This document shows positions 34,724-43,295 of a DNA stretch of 64,000 bases, piece after piece. This DNA is from Anaerolineae bacterium (GTDB lineage Bacteria; Chloroflexota; Anaerolineae; Aggregatilineales; UBA2796): contig JAHBVJ010000006.1 in assembly GCA_019637615.1 (NCBI GenBank), forward strand, positions 62,001-126,000. Reading direction: 5' to 3'. Below the pieces are notes generated by a model, which worked only from the letters and a program-made list of their open reading frames with translations, had not been told where the DNA came from and made no database searches. Within the stretch, counting starts at the first letter, position 1. Every line of letters starts with the position of its first letter. The position numbers and the translations under genes are program-made.

Positions 34724-35290
34724 ATGGCTAGATATTCCCCCGAACAAAAGGCACTGGCAGTGCAAACCATTCGTCGTTTTGGCGGAATGACTGTCGAAGC
34801 CATCAACCAGATCCGTCAGATGTTGGGCGGAGACATCTCCACGTCTACATTACACCAATGGCTCAAGATTTACGGGCATCTTAAACCTGATACCGAAACA
34901 ATCGAAATGGCAAAACGAAACGCCGAAACGAAACCGAAAAACGCGCCGCAGCGGACGACAATATCTATCAATGACGAAATAAAGGAAGGGATGGCACAGG
35001 CAGAGATTGCTCTCGACCAAATCTTTGAACAAATCGTTCGTGTATATGCCGATCACGCTCTTGAGGAAGGAGTTATCAAAGAAGCGAAGGCCCGTGATTC
35101 TGTTGTCATCGCGGCGACTGCGCTGGATAAGATGCGATTGCTGCGTGGATTACCCACCGAAATTGTGTCGGTTGTCCCCGATCTGATCCTGATCAGTGAG
35201 GCATTGCACCAACAAGGGAAAACACTGGGCGACGTGATCTCGGTTATGAAGCATAAACTCATAGGCGGGGGTTCGTCGTTGCTGCAATGA
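34724..35290 (+). CDS. Phage terminase small subunit
   Basis: About 188 residues from MARYSPEQKALAV; an in-frame ATG at 34685 would add 13 residues but overlaps the dyad and -10 candidate. A helix-turn-helix (GMTVEAINQIRQMLGGDISTSTLHQWLKIYG) near the N-terminus, then a basic linker (KPKNAPQR) and helical oligomerisation region (ALDKMRLLRGLP). It would recognise the pac/cos site and deliver DNA to the large subunit. It overlaps the large-subunit start by ATGA, supporting the call. A transposase-like HTH protein is the alternative. Confidence 0.68.
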   Translation: MARYSPEQKALAVQTIRRFGGMTVEAINQIRQMLGGDISTSTLHQWLKIYGHLKPDTETIEMAKRNAETKPKNAPQRTTISINDEIKEGMAQAEIALDQIFEQIVRVYADHALEEGVIKEAKARDSVVIAATALDKMRLLRGLPTEIVSVVPDLILISEALHQQGKTLGDVISVMKHKLIGGGSSLLQ

Positions 35291-36618
35291 TGACAGTAAG
35301 CGATCTGGTAGCGAGTACCTTCGAAGAATCTGGTGTAGCCGTCGCGCCATCACGCGCCAGTGAAGCCTACGCTGCTTGGCTGAAGCGAGCGCGCCCTAAG
35401 CAAATCCGCCCTCATGCGAATCATCCAGATCCAAATATGCGGCGAGATGATTGGCTGATTTGGTATTTGGATGGTGGTCGTGGCAGTGGTAAGACTGCGG
35501 CTGGAGCAGCAGAGACTGTGCGTCAGTCTGAAGATTCGCCGTTCATTGCCATTATCGCAACCACATTTGCCGATGGGCGCGATGTATGTGTCGAAGGCGA
35601 GAGTGGTATCAAGGCTTTGCTTGGCGCTGACCTTGATTGGAATCGGTCTATTGGCGAGATGACGTTTCCGAGCGGCGCAAAAGGCAAAATATTCAGCGCC
35701 GAGAGGCCAGACAGTTTGAGAGGCCCCAATAATTATTTCGCATGGGCCGATGAACTATGCAAGTGGCGCTATCAGAGAGAAACGTGGGCACAGTTGATGT
35801 TCACGTTGCGCAAGGGAAGATCGCAGTGCTGCATCACCACGACGCCACGTCCATCGCCACTAACGAAGGAACTGAAGGAGCGCGACCGCACTGTACTCGT
35901 CAAAAGCAAGACCTATGACAATATTGCCAACCTTAGCGAAGCGTACATCAACAACAATATTAAGCCTTACGAAGGCACGACGCTCGGTCGGCAGGAACTG
36001 AACGCCGAGGATATAGACGAAGTAAAGGGTGCGCTGTGGCAAAGAGTATTGATTGATGCAAATCGCCGCCCGATGCCAATTCCTCATCAGATCAAGCGAC
36101 TCGTCGTCTCTATCGATCCCGCCACTACCGCCACCGATGACAGTGACGAGACGGGCATTATTGCCGCTGCGCTCGGTATCGATGATCACGGCTACATCCT
36201 AGAGGACAAATCGTTGCGCGGGACGCCGTTACAGTGGGCGACAGAGGCGATCAACCTGTACCGTAAGCTGCGTGCTGATCGCATTGTGGCAGAGGCCAAC
36301 AATGGCGGTCTGATGGTTTCCACGACATTACAGACGATTGACGGCAGTTTGCCGATCACGCTTGTCTATGCCAGCCGAGGCAAGGTTATTCGTGCTGAAC
36401 CAGTCTCGGCATTGTATGAGCGTAATCTGGTGCATCATGTTGGCGCTTTGCCATTGCTTGAAGACCAGATGTGTACGTGGTTACCCGGTCTAAAGTCGCC
36501 CGACCGCATGGATGCGTTAGTCTGGGCGCTTACTGAGTTGATGCTACCGAAAGATAACCAAGGCGCGGAGGCATATTCGATGGGCTTCTCAGGACTATTT
36601 GGTGACAATCATGAGTAA
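35287..36618 (+). CDS. Phage terminase large subunit
   Basis: 443 residues. N-terminal ATPase: Walker A GGRGSGKT near residue 62, the segment DSLRGPNNYFAWADELCKW (Walker B with catalytic Glu) and coupling motif TTTPRPSPL. C-terminal RNase H-like nuclease: SIDPATTATDDSDETGI, the middle acidic AEANNGG and the final DRMDALVWALTEL. The motor packages DNA into the prohead and cuts it. Family resembles the Terminase_6-type proteins of siphophages. Overlaps the portal gene by 8 bp. Confidence 0.9.
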   Translation: MMTVSDLVASTFEESGVAVAPSRASEAYAAWLKRARPKQIRPHANHPDPNMRRDDWLIWYLDGGRGSGKTAAGAAETVRQSEDSPFIAIIATTFADGRDVCVEGESGIKALLGADLDWNRSIGEMTFPSGAKGKIFSAERPDSLRGPNNYFAWADELCKWRYQRETWAQLMFTLRKGRSQCCITTTPRPSPLTKELKERDRTVLVKSKTYDNIANLSEAYINNNIKPYEGTTLGRQELNAEDIDEVKGALWQRVLIDANRRPMPIPHQIKRLVVSIDPATTATDDSDETGIIAAALGIDDHGYILEDKSLRGTPLQWATEAINLYRKLRADRIVAEANNGGLMVSTTLQTIDGSLPITLVYASRGKVIRAEPVSALYERNLVHHVGALPLLEDQMCTWLPGLKSPDRMDALVWALTELMLPKDNQGAEAYSMGFSGLFGDNHE

Positions 36619-38029
36619 ACACCGCCGATCCGTCTCGCATCGATCAAAGCGGCACGTGCAAGAGATCATTGGACGCAGTGCCATCAACATCGCACCTGCC
36701 GCACTCGGCTTGTACGGCTCGACGGTGGATACCACTTCACCCGACTTCGCCTTCTGGGATGGCGTCGCGAAAGGCACCAATCCCGATTATATGCTGGGCG
36801 CGCTGTTTGCCGAGCCGATGTGCAACATCCTCAGTTCGTGGACATTTGGCGACAAGCTGACCGCCAGTGTCGAGGGCGATCCAAACGATCCGAATGTGCA
36901 GTACACCAACGCACAGCTCGATAAATTCCTGACCGACAATTTTTCCACCCTGATTGCCACCGACGAATCCTCCCTCGGCTTGGGGGATGATTACCTAGTT
37001 GTCAACGCCGATGGGTCGCTGACGCCCGTCCCGCCGCATGAAGTCGAAGTTTTGACCACGCCCGTCGGTTCGCTCAACGTCACTGGCTACAAGATCACCT
37101 CGAAGCTGCCCACCCAAACGATTGTGGACGAATACACGCTGAAGGGGCGCACCCGCACAGTGACGACGGGCGAAGGAGCGGGCAGCGGCGCGCCGGTATT
37201 TTATCCCAACCTCATCGGCACCCTGCCAATGGTGCAATTCTCGACCAAGAAAGGCCGTAACGAATTGCATGGGCGGCCATACTTTGCGCGCCTGCGCCGG
37301 CTATTTTCTCGGTACGACAAGGTGCTCAACAAGGCGGCGGATGGCGTGGAACTGCTCGGCAACCCCAAGCCTGCCGTGCAGGGCGTGGAAGATCCAAAAG
37401 CCACGCTGGCGGCGATGGCGACAGGCAAAACTGAGGTGCTCGATCCAGCAACCGGGAAGATGGTCGAGCGCTACAATGTAGATTTCTCCAAGCTACCCAT
37501 GATCGTCGTCGGTAAGGGCGGGCGCTTCGAATTCGTCGCGCCGACCACGGGCTTCACCGCCGACGCCGAGAAGATGCTCGGCATTATGTTCCTGCTGATG
37601 CTTCAATACTCCGGCATCCCGGAATGGGTGTGGGGTGGCGCGATTGCCAGCTCGAATGCTAGCGTGGACGCCCAGCTTCCCGCTTTTGTGTGGTTGATCA
37701 AGGGGCTACGGATGAAGCGAGAGAAACAGATCGTCGATCTGCTCTCCATCTGGATGCTGTATCGTGCTCTGTATGATCCGCGTATCGTCCTCAGCCGTCC
37801 GCGCCTCGGCTGGCAGCCGGTGGTTGCCGACGATAAGAAGCTGCTGCTCGATTATCTGAAATTCGTCACCGATCGCGGCCTGATCACCGACAAGACCGCC
37901 CTCGCCAAGACCGATCTCGTCGAAGATCCAGCTAAGGAAGTGGAAGCGGCCCGCGAGGAGCAGGCCGCCAACACCCCGCCGGACGATCAGGTTGACAATG
38001 CGATCAACGATTTTCTGAGTACAGCATGA
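36611..38029 (+). CDS. Phage portal protein
   Basis: About 472 residues from MSKHRRSV, starting within the terminase gene. Portal-like features: N-terminal arm, the core with FLTDNFSTLIATDESSLGLGDDYLVV, the segment LFSRYDKVLNKAADGVEL, and the long helix region MFLLMLQYSGIPEWVWGGAIASSNASVDAQ, where the ring's tunnel helix lies. The C-terminus is Pro/Asp-rich. Portal forms the dodecameric DNA channel at one capsid vertex. The position between terminase and MuF-like gene is standard. Confidence 0.82.
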   Translation: MSKHRRSVSHRSKRHVQEIIGRSAINIAPAALGLYGSTVDTTSPDFAFWDGVAKGTNPDYMLGALFAEPMCNILSSWTFGDKLTASVEGDPNDPNVQYTNAQLDKFLTDNFSTLIATDESSLGLGDDYLVVNADGSLTPVPPHEVEVLTTPVGSLNVTGYKITSKLPTQTIVDEYTLKGRTRTVTTGEGAGSGAPVFYPNLIGTLPMVQFSTKKGRNELHGRPYFARLRRLFSRYDKVLNKAADGVELLGNPKPAVQGVEDPKATLAAMATGKTEVLDPATGKMVERYNVDFSKLPMIVVGKGGRFEFVAPTTGFTADAEKMLGIMFLLMLQYSGIPEWVWGGAIASSNASVDAQLPAFVWLIKGLRMKREKQIVDLLSIWMLYRALYDPRIVLSRPRLGWQPVVADDKKLLLDYLKFVTDRGLITDKTALAKTDLVEDPAKEVEAAREEQAANTPPDDQVDNAINDFLSTA

Positions 38030-39159
38030 TTACCCACCCTGTTAACGAACGCGCCCCGGCGCAGATCGGCGGCGCTCGCACGCTGATGCTGGCGCAGGCT
38101 TCCGCGCGCCGTGCCTTTACCGAGATGTATCGCCAGCTTGCCGGAGAGATCGGCGGGCTGGCGCTGGCGTTCGCGCTGTCGCCCGACGCCCCGATCCCTG
38201 CCGCGCGGTCACAGCAATTTGTGGCTGCCGCTGGACAAGTGGCGACGCGCTACTTTGTCGGCTCCGATGGGCGCAGTCCATTTGGCACGGACGGCGTAAC
38301 CCCGCTGGCGAACTACCCTCGTATCCTGAATGAAGCGCTTTACACGGCAACCAAACTGCCCGTCGTCGCGCAGGCCAAGTGGTTAAAGCGGCATCTACCA
38401 GAAGATATTTTCGCGTGGATGGCAGGTGCCAAGCGAAAGAGTCTGCAAGAGTCGCGGGTTGCCGAAGACCTGAACGACGAGATCCGCAAATTCTACGAAA
38501 AGTATCGCTTCTGGTACGTCTTCCATCCAAACCCGCTGGCGCAGCATGAGCACTCTCACCGTTGGGTCGATCCGAACGGCTACACTCTATCAGATCGCAT
38601 CTGGCGCGCAGGCACCGCGACCCGCACCAAGCTCGATGCCATGCTCACCGATGCCATTCGCAATGGTGCCAGTGCGTCCGATCTCGCCAAGATGGTCGAA
38701 GCGTACCTTGTGCCCGGTCGGCTTGGCAAGCGGACGAACCGCCCGTATGGTCGCGACGCCAGCTATGACGGGATGCGGCTGGCCCGGACGGAGATCAGTC
38801 GTGCCCATAACTATGCCAGCTACGCCGCCAGTGCCGTGAACCCGTATGTGCGGGGAATTGATTTCAAACTATCCATTTCGCACCCACGCATGGATATTTG
38901 TGATGATAAAGCGACCATCGGCATGACGGGCGAACGGCTGAAAGATCCCTATCCTGTTAATGCAGCAGTTCTTGCTCCGATCCATCCCCATTGCTTGTGT
39001 GTCAATATGCCTGCCCTGATCGACGACACCGCCGAAATCACGGCGCAACTTCGCGAAGCCATCCAAGAATCGCGGCGACTAAATCTCGAACCACATATGA
39101 ACGCTGCTGATGCCGATGCTTTCACGCGGATGTTGTTTGGCCTGTATCTCAACTTTTAG
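38026..39159 (+). CDS. Mu F-like minor head protein
   Basis: 377 residues, ATGA overlap with portal. The C-terminal MuF domain shows RLARTEISRAHNYAS, then SHPRMDICDDKA and the terminal IHPHCLCVNMP, the conserved D-x-C and HPHCxC signature. The N-terminal half is helical. Such proteins bind the portal and are packaged or involved in head morphogenesis. It ends the first morphogenesis unit; a regulatory region follows. Confidence 0.82.
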   Translation: MITHPVNERAPAQIGGARTLMLAQASARRAFTEMYRQLAGEIGGLALAFALSPDAPIPAARSQQFVAAAGQVATRYFVGSDGRSPFGTDGVTPLANYPRILNEALYTATKLPVVAQAKWLKRHLPEDIFAWMAGAKRKSLQESRVAEDLNDEIRKFYEKYRFWYVFHPNPLAQHEHSHRWVDPNGYTLSDRIWRAGTATRTKLDAMLTDAIRNGASASDLAKMVEAYLVPGRLGKRTNRPYGRDASYDGMRLARTEISRAHNYASYAASAVNPYVRGIDFKLSISHPRMDICDDKATIGMTGERLKDPYPVNAAVLAPIHPHCLCVNMPALIDDTAEITAQLREAIQESRRLNLEPHMNAADADAFTRMLFGLYLNF

Positions 39160-39168
39160 TCAGTCCAT

Positions 39169-39194
39169 CCAGTTTGACGATCAAACCAGTTTGA
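39169..39194 (+). repeat. Iteron/operator cluster B
   Basis: CCAGTTTGA (39169-39177) preceded by CCAT, and the palindrome TCAAACCAGTTTGA (39181-39194). Same elements as inside the initiator gene and at 47857-47904. Lies 26 nt upstream of promoter block B. Confidence 0.65.
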
Positions 39195-39220
39195 TCTTGC
39201 CCCAGCTCGCGCTTCCCAAG

Positions 39221-39256
39221 ACGCGCAACTAGGCCGCCTCATCACGATTACTATGC
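39221..39256 (+). promoter_or_regulatory. Phage promoter-like block, copy B
   Basis: 36 bp block beginning ACGCGCAACTA, with TCACGATTA and TACTATGC at the end. Nearly identical blocks are at 47932 and 50567. TACTAT lies 17 bp after CAACTA, so the block has promoter geometry with a poor -35, as expected for an activated phage promoter. Confidence 0.6.
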
Positions 39257-39295
39257 AAAGCAAACGCTGATGCGTGGCATCAGCTTTGTCTTTGC
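39255..39295 (+). other. Long hairpin at the predicted transcript start
   Basis: Core stem GCTGATGC (39266-39273) with GCATCAGC (39277-39284), extended by GCAAAG and CTTTGC to 19-nt arms with about three mismatches. It would be the 5' end of the head-gene transcript, possibly for mRNA stability, or an operator dyad. Confidence 0.45.
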
Positions 39296-39308
39296 GTAGT
39301 GAGGTCGT

Positions 39309-40421
39309 ATGGAACTGCTGCACACGCTGATTGGTGAGTTCAGGGGAAAAAGGCACCCTGACATTCCGTTGCCGTTTGACCGTTCGGAGTTACCCGAAGA
39401 CGCCTTTTTTTCGGTGCTGCCAATCGGTAAGGTCGGCGCGGAATCGCGTAACAAGCGGACGTACAGCCGCAAGGCCATCGAATCAATTGTCGAGCATGTC
39501 AACCACGATCATCCTTATGGCTGGTGGGGTCATCCTGAACATGAGGCACGTGTGGTTGCGGCTCCAGCTATCCAATGGCTGGGTGCGGTGCTCGATGACG
39601 ACGGCGTTGCGTGGGGGAAGTGCGTGGCACTGAACTCCGAGGCTCGCGAACTGCTGCGCATGGCAACGTTGACGCGAAGTCAAATCGGCACCTCTGTCTA
39701 CGGCGTGGCCGAGATGGACGGTGAAATCGTCGTTGATATTGAACTCATGTATATCGACTTGCTCACCTTGGGTGAGTGGGTCGGTGTACCTATCACTTCA
39801 ACGGTGCCGATCCTCACCGCCGAATCTAACCAACAAGGTGAGACCAATATGCCAGATGCAACCGAACTCGCCATCCAAGTGGCGACGATCACACAGGAGC
39901 GTGATACGGCGAAACAAGCCCTCGCCGCCGCGCAGCAAACCATTGCCGAGATGGAGGCGCTCCGTCCGGCAGCCGAACAGGTCGAGGCGATCCGCAAGGC
40001 GATCACCGAGAGCGCCGATGTCTACACACGGCTAGAGATCAACATCAGCGGCTACGGCTCTGATTTGAAGCAGGTCGTGATGGACACCATCGAAAAGCTC
40101 AAGGGGTTGCTGGATAACCAGCTCACGACCGAAATCGACAAAGCGGTCGATGCGCAAGTAAACGTAATCGAACTGCGCCCTGTCGTGCGCGAGATGCTCA
40201 AGGACGTGAAGAAGACCGCTGATATTCAGCCTCGCATCGTAACCGTGCTTGCCATGCCTCACATTCAGGCCATCGCTGCCAAGCTGGTCGCGCAGGAGGC
40301 TGGCCCGTCGGCAGTCGGGAGCGGCGCGACGCCCGTCTCGACCAATCAGCAAGTGATCGAGGATGCGGTCGCCAAAGCGCGTGAGAATGCCAAGAAGATG
40401 GGCTTGCTCAGTACTCGTTAA
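39309..40421 (+). CDS. Prohead protease fused to scaffold
   Basis: 370 residues. The N-terminal ~175 residues are a prohead-protease-like domain: LPIGKVGAESRNKRTYSRKAIESIV, the catalytic-type His in GHPEHEARV, and TRSQIGTSVYGVAEMDG before VDIELMYIDL. After ~190 comes an extended helical scaffold (TQERDTAKQALAAAQQTIAEMEA). The protease cleaves scaffold and capsid N-termini during maturation; the scaffold part guides shell assembly. An internal start at 39849 is likely to make the scaffold alone. Confidence 0.75.
   Translation: MELLHTLIGEFRGKRHPDIPLPFDRSELPEDAFFSVLPIGKVGAESRNKRTYSRKAIESIVEHVNHDHPYGWWGHPEHEARVVAAPAIQWLGAVLDDDGVAWGKCVALNSEARELLRMATLTRSQIGTSVYGVAEMDGEIVVDIELMYIDLLTLGEWVGVPITSTVPILTAESNQQGETNMPDATELAIQVATITQERDTAKQALAAAQQTIAEMEALRPAAEQVEAIRKAITESADVYTRLEINISGYGSDLKQVVMDTIEKLKGLLDNQLTTEIDKAVDAQVNVIELRPVVREMLKDVKKTADIQPRIVTVLAMPHIQAIAAKLVAQEAGPSAVGSGATPVSTNQQVIEDAVAKARENAKKMGLLSTR
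39849..40421 (+). CDS. Nested scaffold protein (in-frame internal start)
   Basis: ATG at 39849 is in frame with the protease-scaffold gene and preceded by AAGGTGAG with 6-nt spacing. The 190-residue product MPDATELAIQVATI... is predominantly coiled-coil and would be the assembly scaffold, as with Nu3 inside lambda gene C. The strong ribosome-binding site in the middle of the frame is the main evidence. Confidence 0.55.
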   Translation: MPDATELAIQVATITQERDTAKQALAAAQQTIAEMEALRPAAEQVEAIRKAITESADVYTRLEINISGYGSDLKQVVMDTIEKLKGLLDNQLTTEIDKAVDAQVNVIELRPVVREMLKDVKKTADIQPRIVTVLAMPHIQAIAAKLVAQEAGPSAVGSGATPVSTNQQVIEDAVAKARENAKKMGLLSTR

Positions 40422-40459
40422 CAATTTCCGGCGATCCGTCGCCGTGATGGAGAGTCCGC

Positions 40460-40858
40460 ATGTCAGATTTAACCTATGATGCCAAGAAAATTCGCCCTCT
40501 GCATCAGGCAACGACCATGCCGCCCAAGCTTGCGGCGGCGACAGGTGGGCTGGGCGATGTCGTGACGATTAATACCAGCGACAAAGCCACCAAGAGTGCT
40601 AACGACTCTGGCAAGGGGCTGGGACTAGTTGTCTCGGCGGAACACGTTGCCCCCGACGGCACATTTGCCGCCAACAAAGAAGTCGTGATCTGCGTCTTTG
40701 GGCCAGTCACTGGCTTTAGCGGCTTGACGCCGGGCAAACTCGTCTACCTTTCAGCCACGGCGGGACGCCTCGCAACGACTGGTACTGTACCGTTCGGCTA
40801 TGCATGGGACGCTAACACCGTATTCGTGATGCCCGGTGTCGCGGATTCAGCGTCGTAA
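40460..40858 (+). CDS. Capsid decoration/cement protein (DUF2190-like)
   Basis: 132 residues, between the scaffold and major capsid genes, where head decoration proteins are expected. Beta-rich with repeating hydrophobic strands: GLGLVVSAEHVAPDGTFAANKEVVICVFGPVTGF, GKLVYLSATAGRL, VPFGYAWDANTVFVMPG. The pattern resembles DUF2190 capsid-cement proteins. It would bind the outer capsid lattice and stabilise the filled head. Confidence 0.62.
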   Translation: MSDLTYDAKKIRPLHQATTMPPKLAAATGGLGDVVTINTSDKATKSANDSGKGLGLVVSAEHVAPDGTFAANKEVVICVFGPVTGFSGLTPGKLVYLSATAGRLATTGTVPFGYAWDANTVFVMPGVADSAS

Positions 40859-40885
40859 CCTCACCCTTCAAGGAGGATAGAGTAA

Positions 40886-42049
40886 ATGCCAACCTTAATC
40901 GCTGAAAGCATTATGGGGCCGAACGCGGCTGTGCAGCTCGCTCTGCCCACCGGGGTTGACGGTGCCAGTGTGCTTCAATTCCAACTGCGCAGTGGGCAGA
41001 CTGCCGCGCAGATGATTGCCCGGCTCGCGGCGGCTATCGGCATCGTCAATCAGGACGTTGCGGAAACATTCGCCGGTATGTACTCGATGACCGACGCCCC
41101 CTACGCAAACTATGTAGCCGGCACCGGCTCCCGTACCAAGACGCCCAAGAAGGCTGAATATAACCGTGGGCGTTCCGTGCGTGGTGATGAGGCGGGTGGT
41201 ATGCTGCCACTCGACTTCTTCGAGGAGGCGCTGGAGTGGACTGAGCAGTGGCTTCGTGACGCCCGTCAGATGCAGATTGACTCAGACACGAATCTGATCG
41301 TCGAAAACTGGCGCGCACGCGTACTAGACGACTTTCTGACCCGCATCTTCAGCAACGCCGAGAATCAAATTACGTCCACGGGCTACGATGTGCCGTGGGC
41401 CATCAGTAGCGGTGTGAGTGTGCCCTACATTCCGCCGCAGAACAAAGCGGGTAATGATGAATTCACGGCTGCTCATACCCACTTCCACTTTGCGGACAGT
41501 CAAGTGACCTCCACCGCCGTCAAAGCCATGCTCAAGCTCTTAGTTGGCGAACTGCGGCATCACAGTCACAGCGGTCGACTGTCAGCGCTTGTTTCCGATG
41601 CTGACGTCGATGCTTACGTCGGCATGGGCAAGGAATTCGTGGAACTTCAGCCTCCGCAGTTTCAAGTAGTGGCCGGTAACAGCAACGCACCGGTCAATAT
41701 CACATCGGGGGAAGTGCAGGGTATTCCGGGGGAACTGTTCGGCTACTACAAGGGGCCGAAAGGCGTCGTCGAACTACGTTACCACGACCGCATCCCAAGT
41801 GGATACCAATTTTTGACGAAGCCATATGGGTCGAACGACATCCGCAATGGCCTCGCCGTCCGCACGCATCCTGATTATGGCTTTGGCCTGCGTCTGGATC
41901 CCAAGGGCAACGGATCGCTCGTCAATCCCAAATTGGAATTCATCGTTGTCGAGGGCGGTCACGGCATCGGCATCAACAACCGTACCAATGGTGCGTGTGG
42001 TTTCATCGCCAGCGGCGCGACACAGTACGTGTCTCCGTCATTCAACTAA
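40886..42049 (+). CDS. Major capsid protein (HK97 fold)
   Basis: 387 residues with an excellent AAGGAGG ribosome-binding site. Position after protease, scaffold and decoration genes, length, and a C-terminal P-domain-like segment (VELRYHDRIPSGYQFLTKPYG, then GFGLRLDPKG) support a major capsid. An N-terminal delta-like helical region is SGQTAAQMIARLAAAIGIV. A terminator hairpin follows immediately, suiting a very highly expressed gene. Confidence 0.78.
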   Translation: MPTLIAESIMGPNAAVQLALPTGVDGASVLQFQLRSGQTAAQMIARLAAAIGIVNQDVAETFAGMYSMTDAPYANYVAGTGSRTKTPKKAEYNRGRSVRGDEAGGMLPLDFFEEALEWTEQWLRDARQMQIDSDTNLIVENWRARVLDDFLTRIFSNAENQITSTGYDVPWAISSGVSVPYIPPQNKAGNDEFTAAHTHFHFADSQVTSTAVKAMLKLLVGELRHHSHSGRLSALVSDADVDAYVGMGKEFVELQPPQFQVVAGNSNAPVNITSGEVQGIPGELFGYYKGPKGVVELRYHDRIPSGYQFLTKPYGSNDIRNGLAVRTHPDYGFGLRLDPKGNGSLVNPKLEFIVVEGGHGIGINNRTNGACGFIASGATQYVSPSFN

Positions 42050-42065
42050 TGTCTCTGACTGAATC

Positions 42066-42088
42066 GGGCAGATAACATCTATCTGCCC
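42066..42088 (+). terminator. Hairpin after the major capsid gene
   Basis: GGGCAGATA (42066-42074) and TATCTGCCC (42080-42088) form a perfect 9 bp stem with a 5-nt loop, followed by AGTTTC. Probably a partial terminator or mRNA 3' stabiliser. Confidence 0.6.
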
Positions 42089-42116
42089 AGTTTCACAATA
42101 TCCCCGGAGCGAACTC

Positions 42117-43010
42117 ATGGCCGATCAGATACTTGAGCTTGTTGGTGACTTACGGCTAGGGCTGCACGACAATGGCGATGGCTCCTATGCGATCAAAGCC
42201 TACCTTGTCGGCGGTAGCGGCGGGGGAGCGGGCGGCGATGCGAGTGCCGCGAATCAAGAAACAGAGATTGGGCATTTGGCTGCCATCGAAACGGCGGTCG
42301 AATCTATCGACTCCAGTTCACCGGCACTCGGTCAAACCACCAAAGCGAATTCAGTGCCTGTAGCGATTGCCAGCGATCAGGATATTGCTACCAGCGCCAA
42401 ACAAGACACTGGCAATACTTCGCTCAATACTATCGCCGGAAGATTGCCGACCACACTCGGTCAGACTACCAAAGCGGCCTCGCTCCCGGTGGCTGTTGCC
42501 TCAGATCAGGTGCTGAATGCGCAGACATACCTGCACAGCGGTACACGCATATGGGAGGACATGACTGGCCCAACCGATGGCAGCAACGGGGCTACTATCG
42601 GCGCAGTCGGGCTGTTTGTCACGAATAACGCAACCGCAGATCGACTTCGCAATAATCATGAGATGACGGTGCTGGCCTCCGCCGCCCGAACTGCTGCGAC
42701 CAACAGCAGCGATCAGGTCAACTACAATGGACGGCACATCACTGTGACTATCGATGTCACAGCGGGCACTGGCTTCTCCATCACGCCGACCATCAAGTAC
42801 AAGGATTCGTTATCGGGCAAGTACGTGACGCTGCTGGCAGGCGCTTCCATCGTCGCGACTGGCACCGTTACGTTACAAGTTGGCCCCGGTCTGCCTGACA
42901 CTACTAACTTGAGCGCTAATAAGCCAGCGCCACGTATCTGGCGCTTAGAAATAGCGGTTGCCGACACTACCAGTGCGACTTACAGCGTATCTGTCAACTA
43001 CACGAACTGA
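42117..43010 (+). CDS. Phage structural protein with ASDQ repeats
   Basis: 297 residues. Two copies of the LGQTTKAxSxPVAxASDQ motif (near residues 75-90 and 109-124) are present; this motif is common in virion fibre or decoration proteins. The N-terminus has a Gly-rich flexible stretch. The C-terminal ~120 residues are beta-strand rich (GRHITVTIDVTAGTGFSITPTI). Location directly after the capsid gene suggests a head fibre or surface protein. Confidence 0.62.
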   Translation: MADQILELVGDLRLGLHDNGDGSYAIKAYLVGGSGGGAGGDASAANQETEIGHLAAIETAVESIDSSSPALGQTTKANSVPVAIASDQDIATSAKQDTGNTSLNTIAGRLPTTLGQTTKAASLPVAVASDQVLNAQTYLHSGTRIWEDMTGPTDGSNGATIGAVGLFVTNNATADRLRNNHEMTVLASAARTAATNSSDQVNYNGRHITVTIDVTAGTGFSITPTIKYKDSLSGKYVTLLAGASIVATGTVTLQVGPGLPDTTNLSANKPAPRIWRLEIAVADTTSATYSVSVNYTN

Positions 43011-43028
43011 TCCACGAAGCGAGGGATT

Positions 43029-43286
43029 ATGGCGACAATCACGGGATCGATTGTTTCCGGCACGGCAAGGCAAGATGAGACGACTGCCTACGCGAGTATT
43101 GCTGTGACGTTGGAGTCCGAAACCATCGAGTTCAACTGCTCCACGCCCTTACGAGATGAAAACGGCGTTGCCAAGACAACCAAGACGATCAAGGCTGATC
43201 TCGTGGCAGACGCGCGCCGCCAGCTCGACGCGCAAGGCAGCGGTACGAAATCATTGACGGGGATCAGTGGCAGCGTGAGCCTATAG
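43029..43286 (+). CDS. Small phage protein of unknown function
   Basis: 85 residues. Mostly beta-strands (TITGSIVSGTARQ, IAVTLESETIEFNC) with a terminal helix and GTKSLTGISGSVSL. Co-directional with its neighbours and preceded by GCGAGGG. Not recognised; likely virion-related by position. Confidence 0.5.
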   Translation: MATITGSIVSGTARQDETTAYASIAVTLESETIEFNCSTPLRDENGVAKTTKTIKADLVADARRQLDAQGSGTKSLTGISGSVSL

Positions 43287-43295
43287 GGAAATGAT

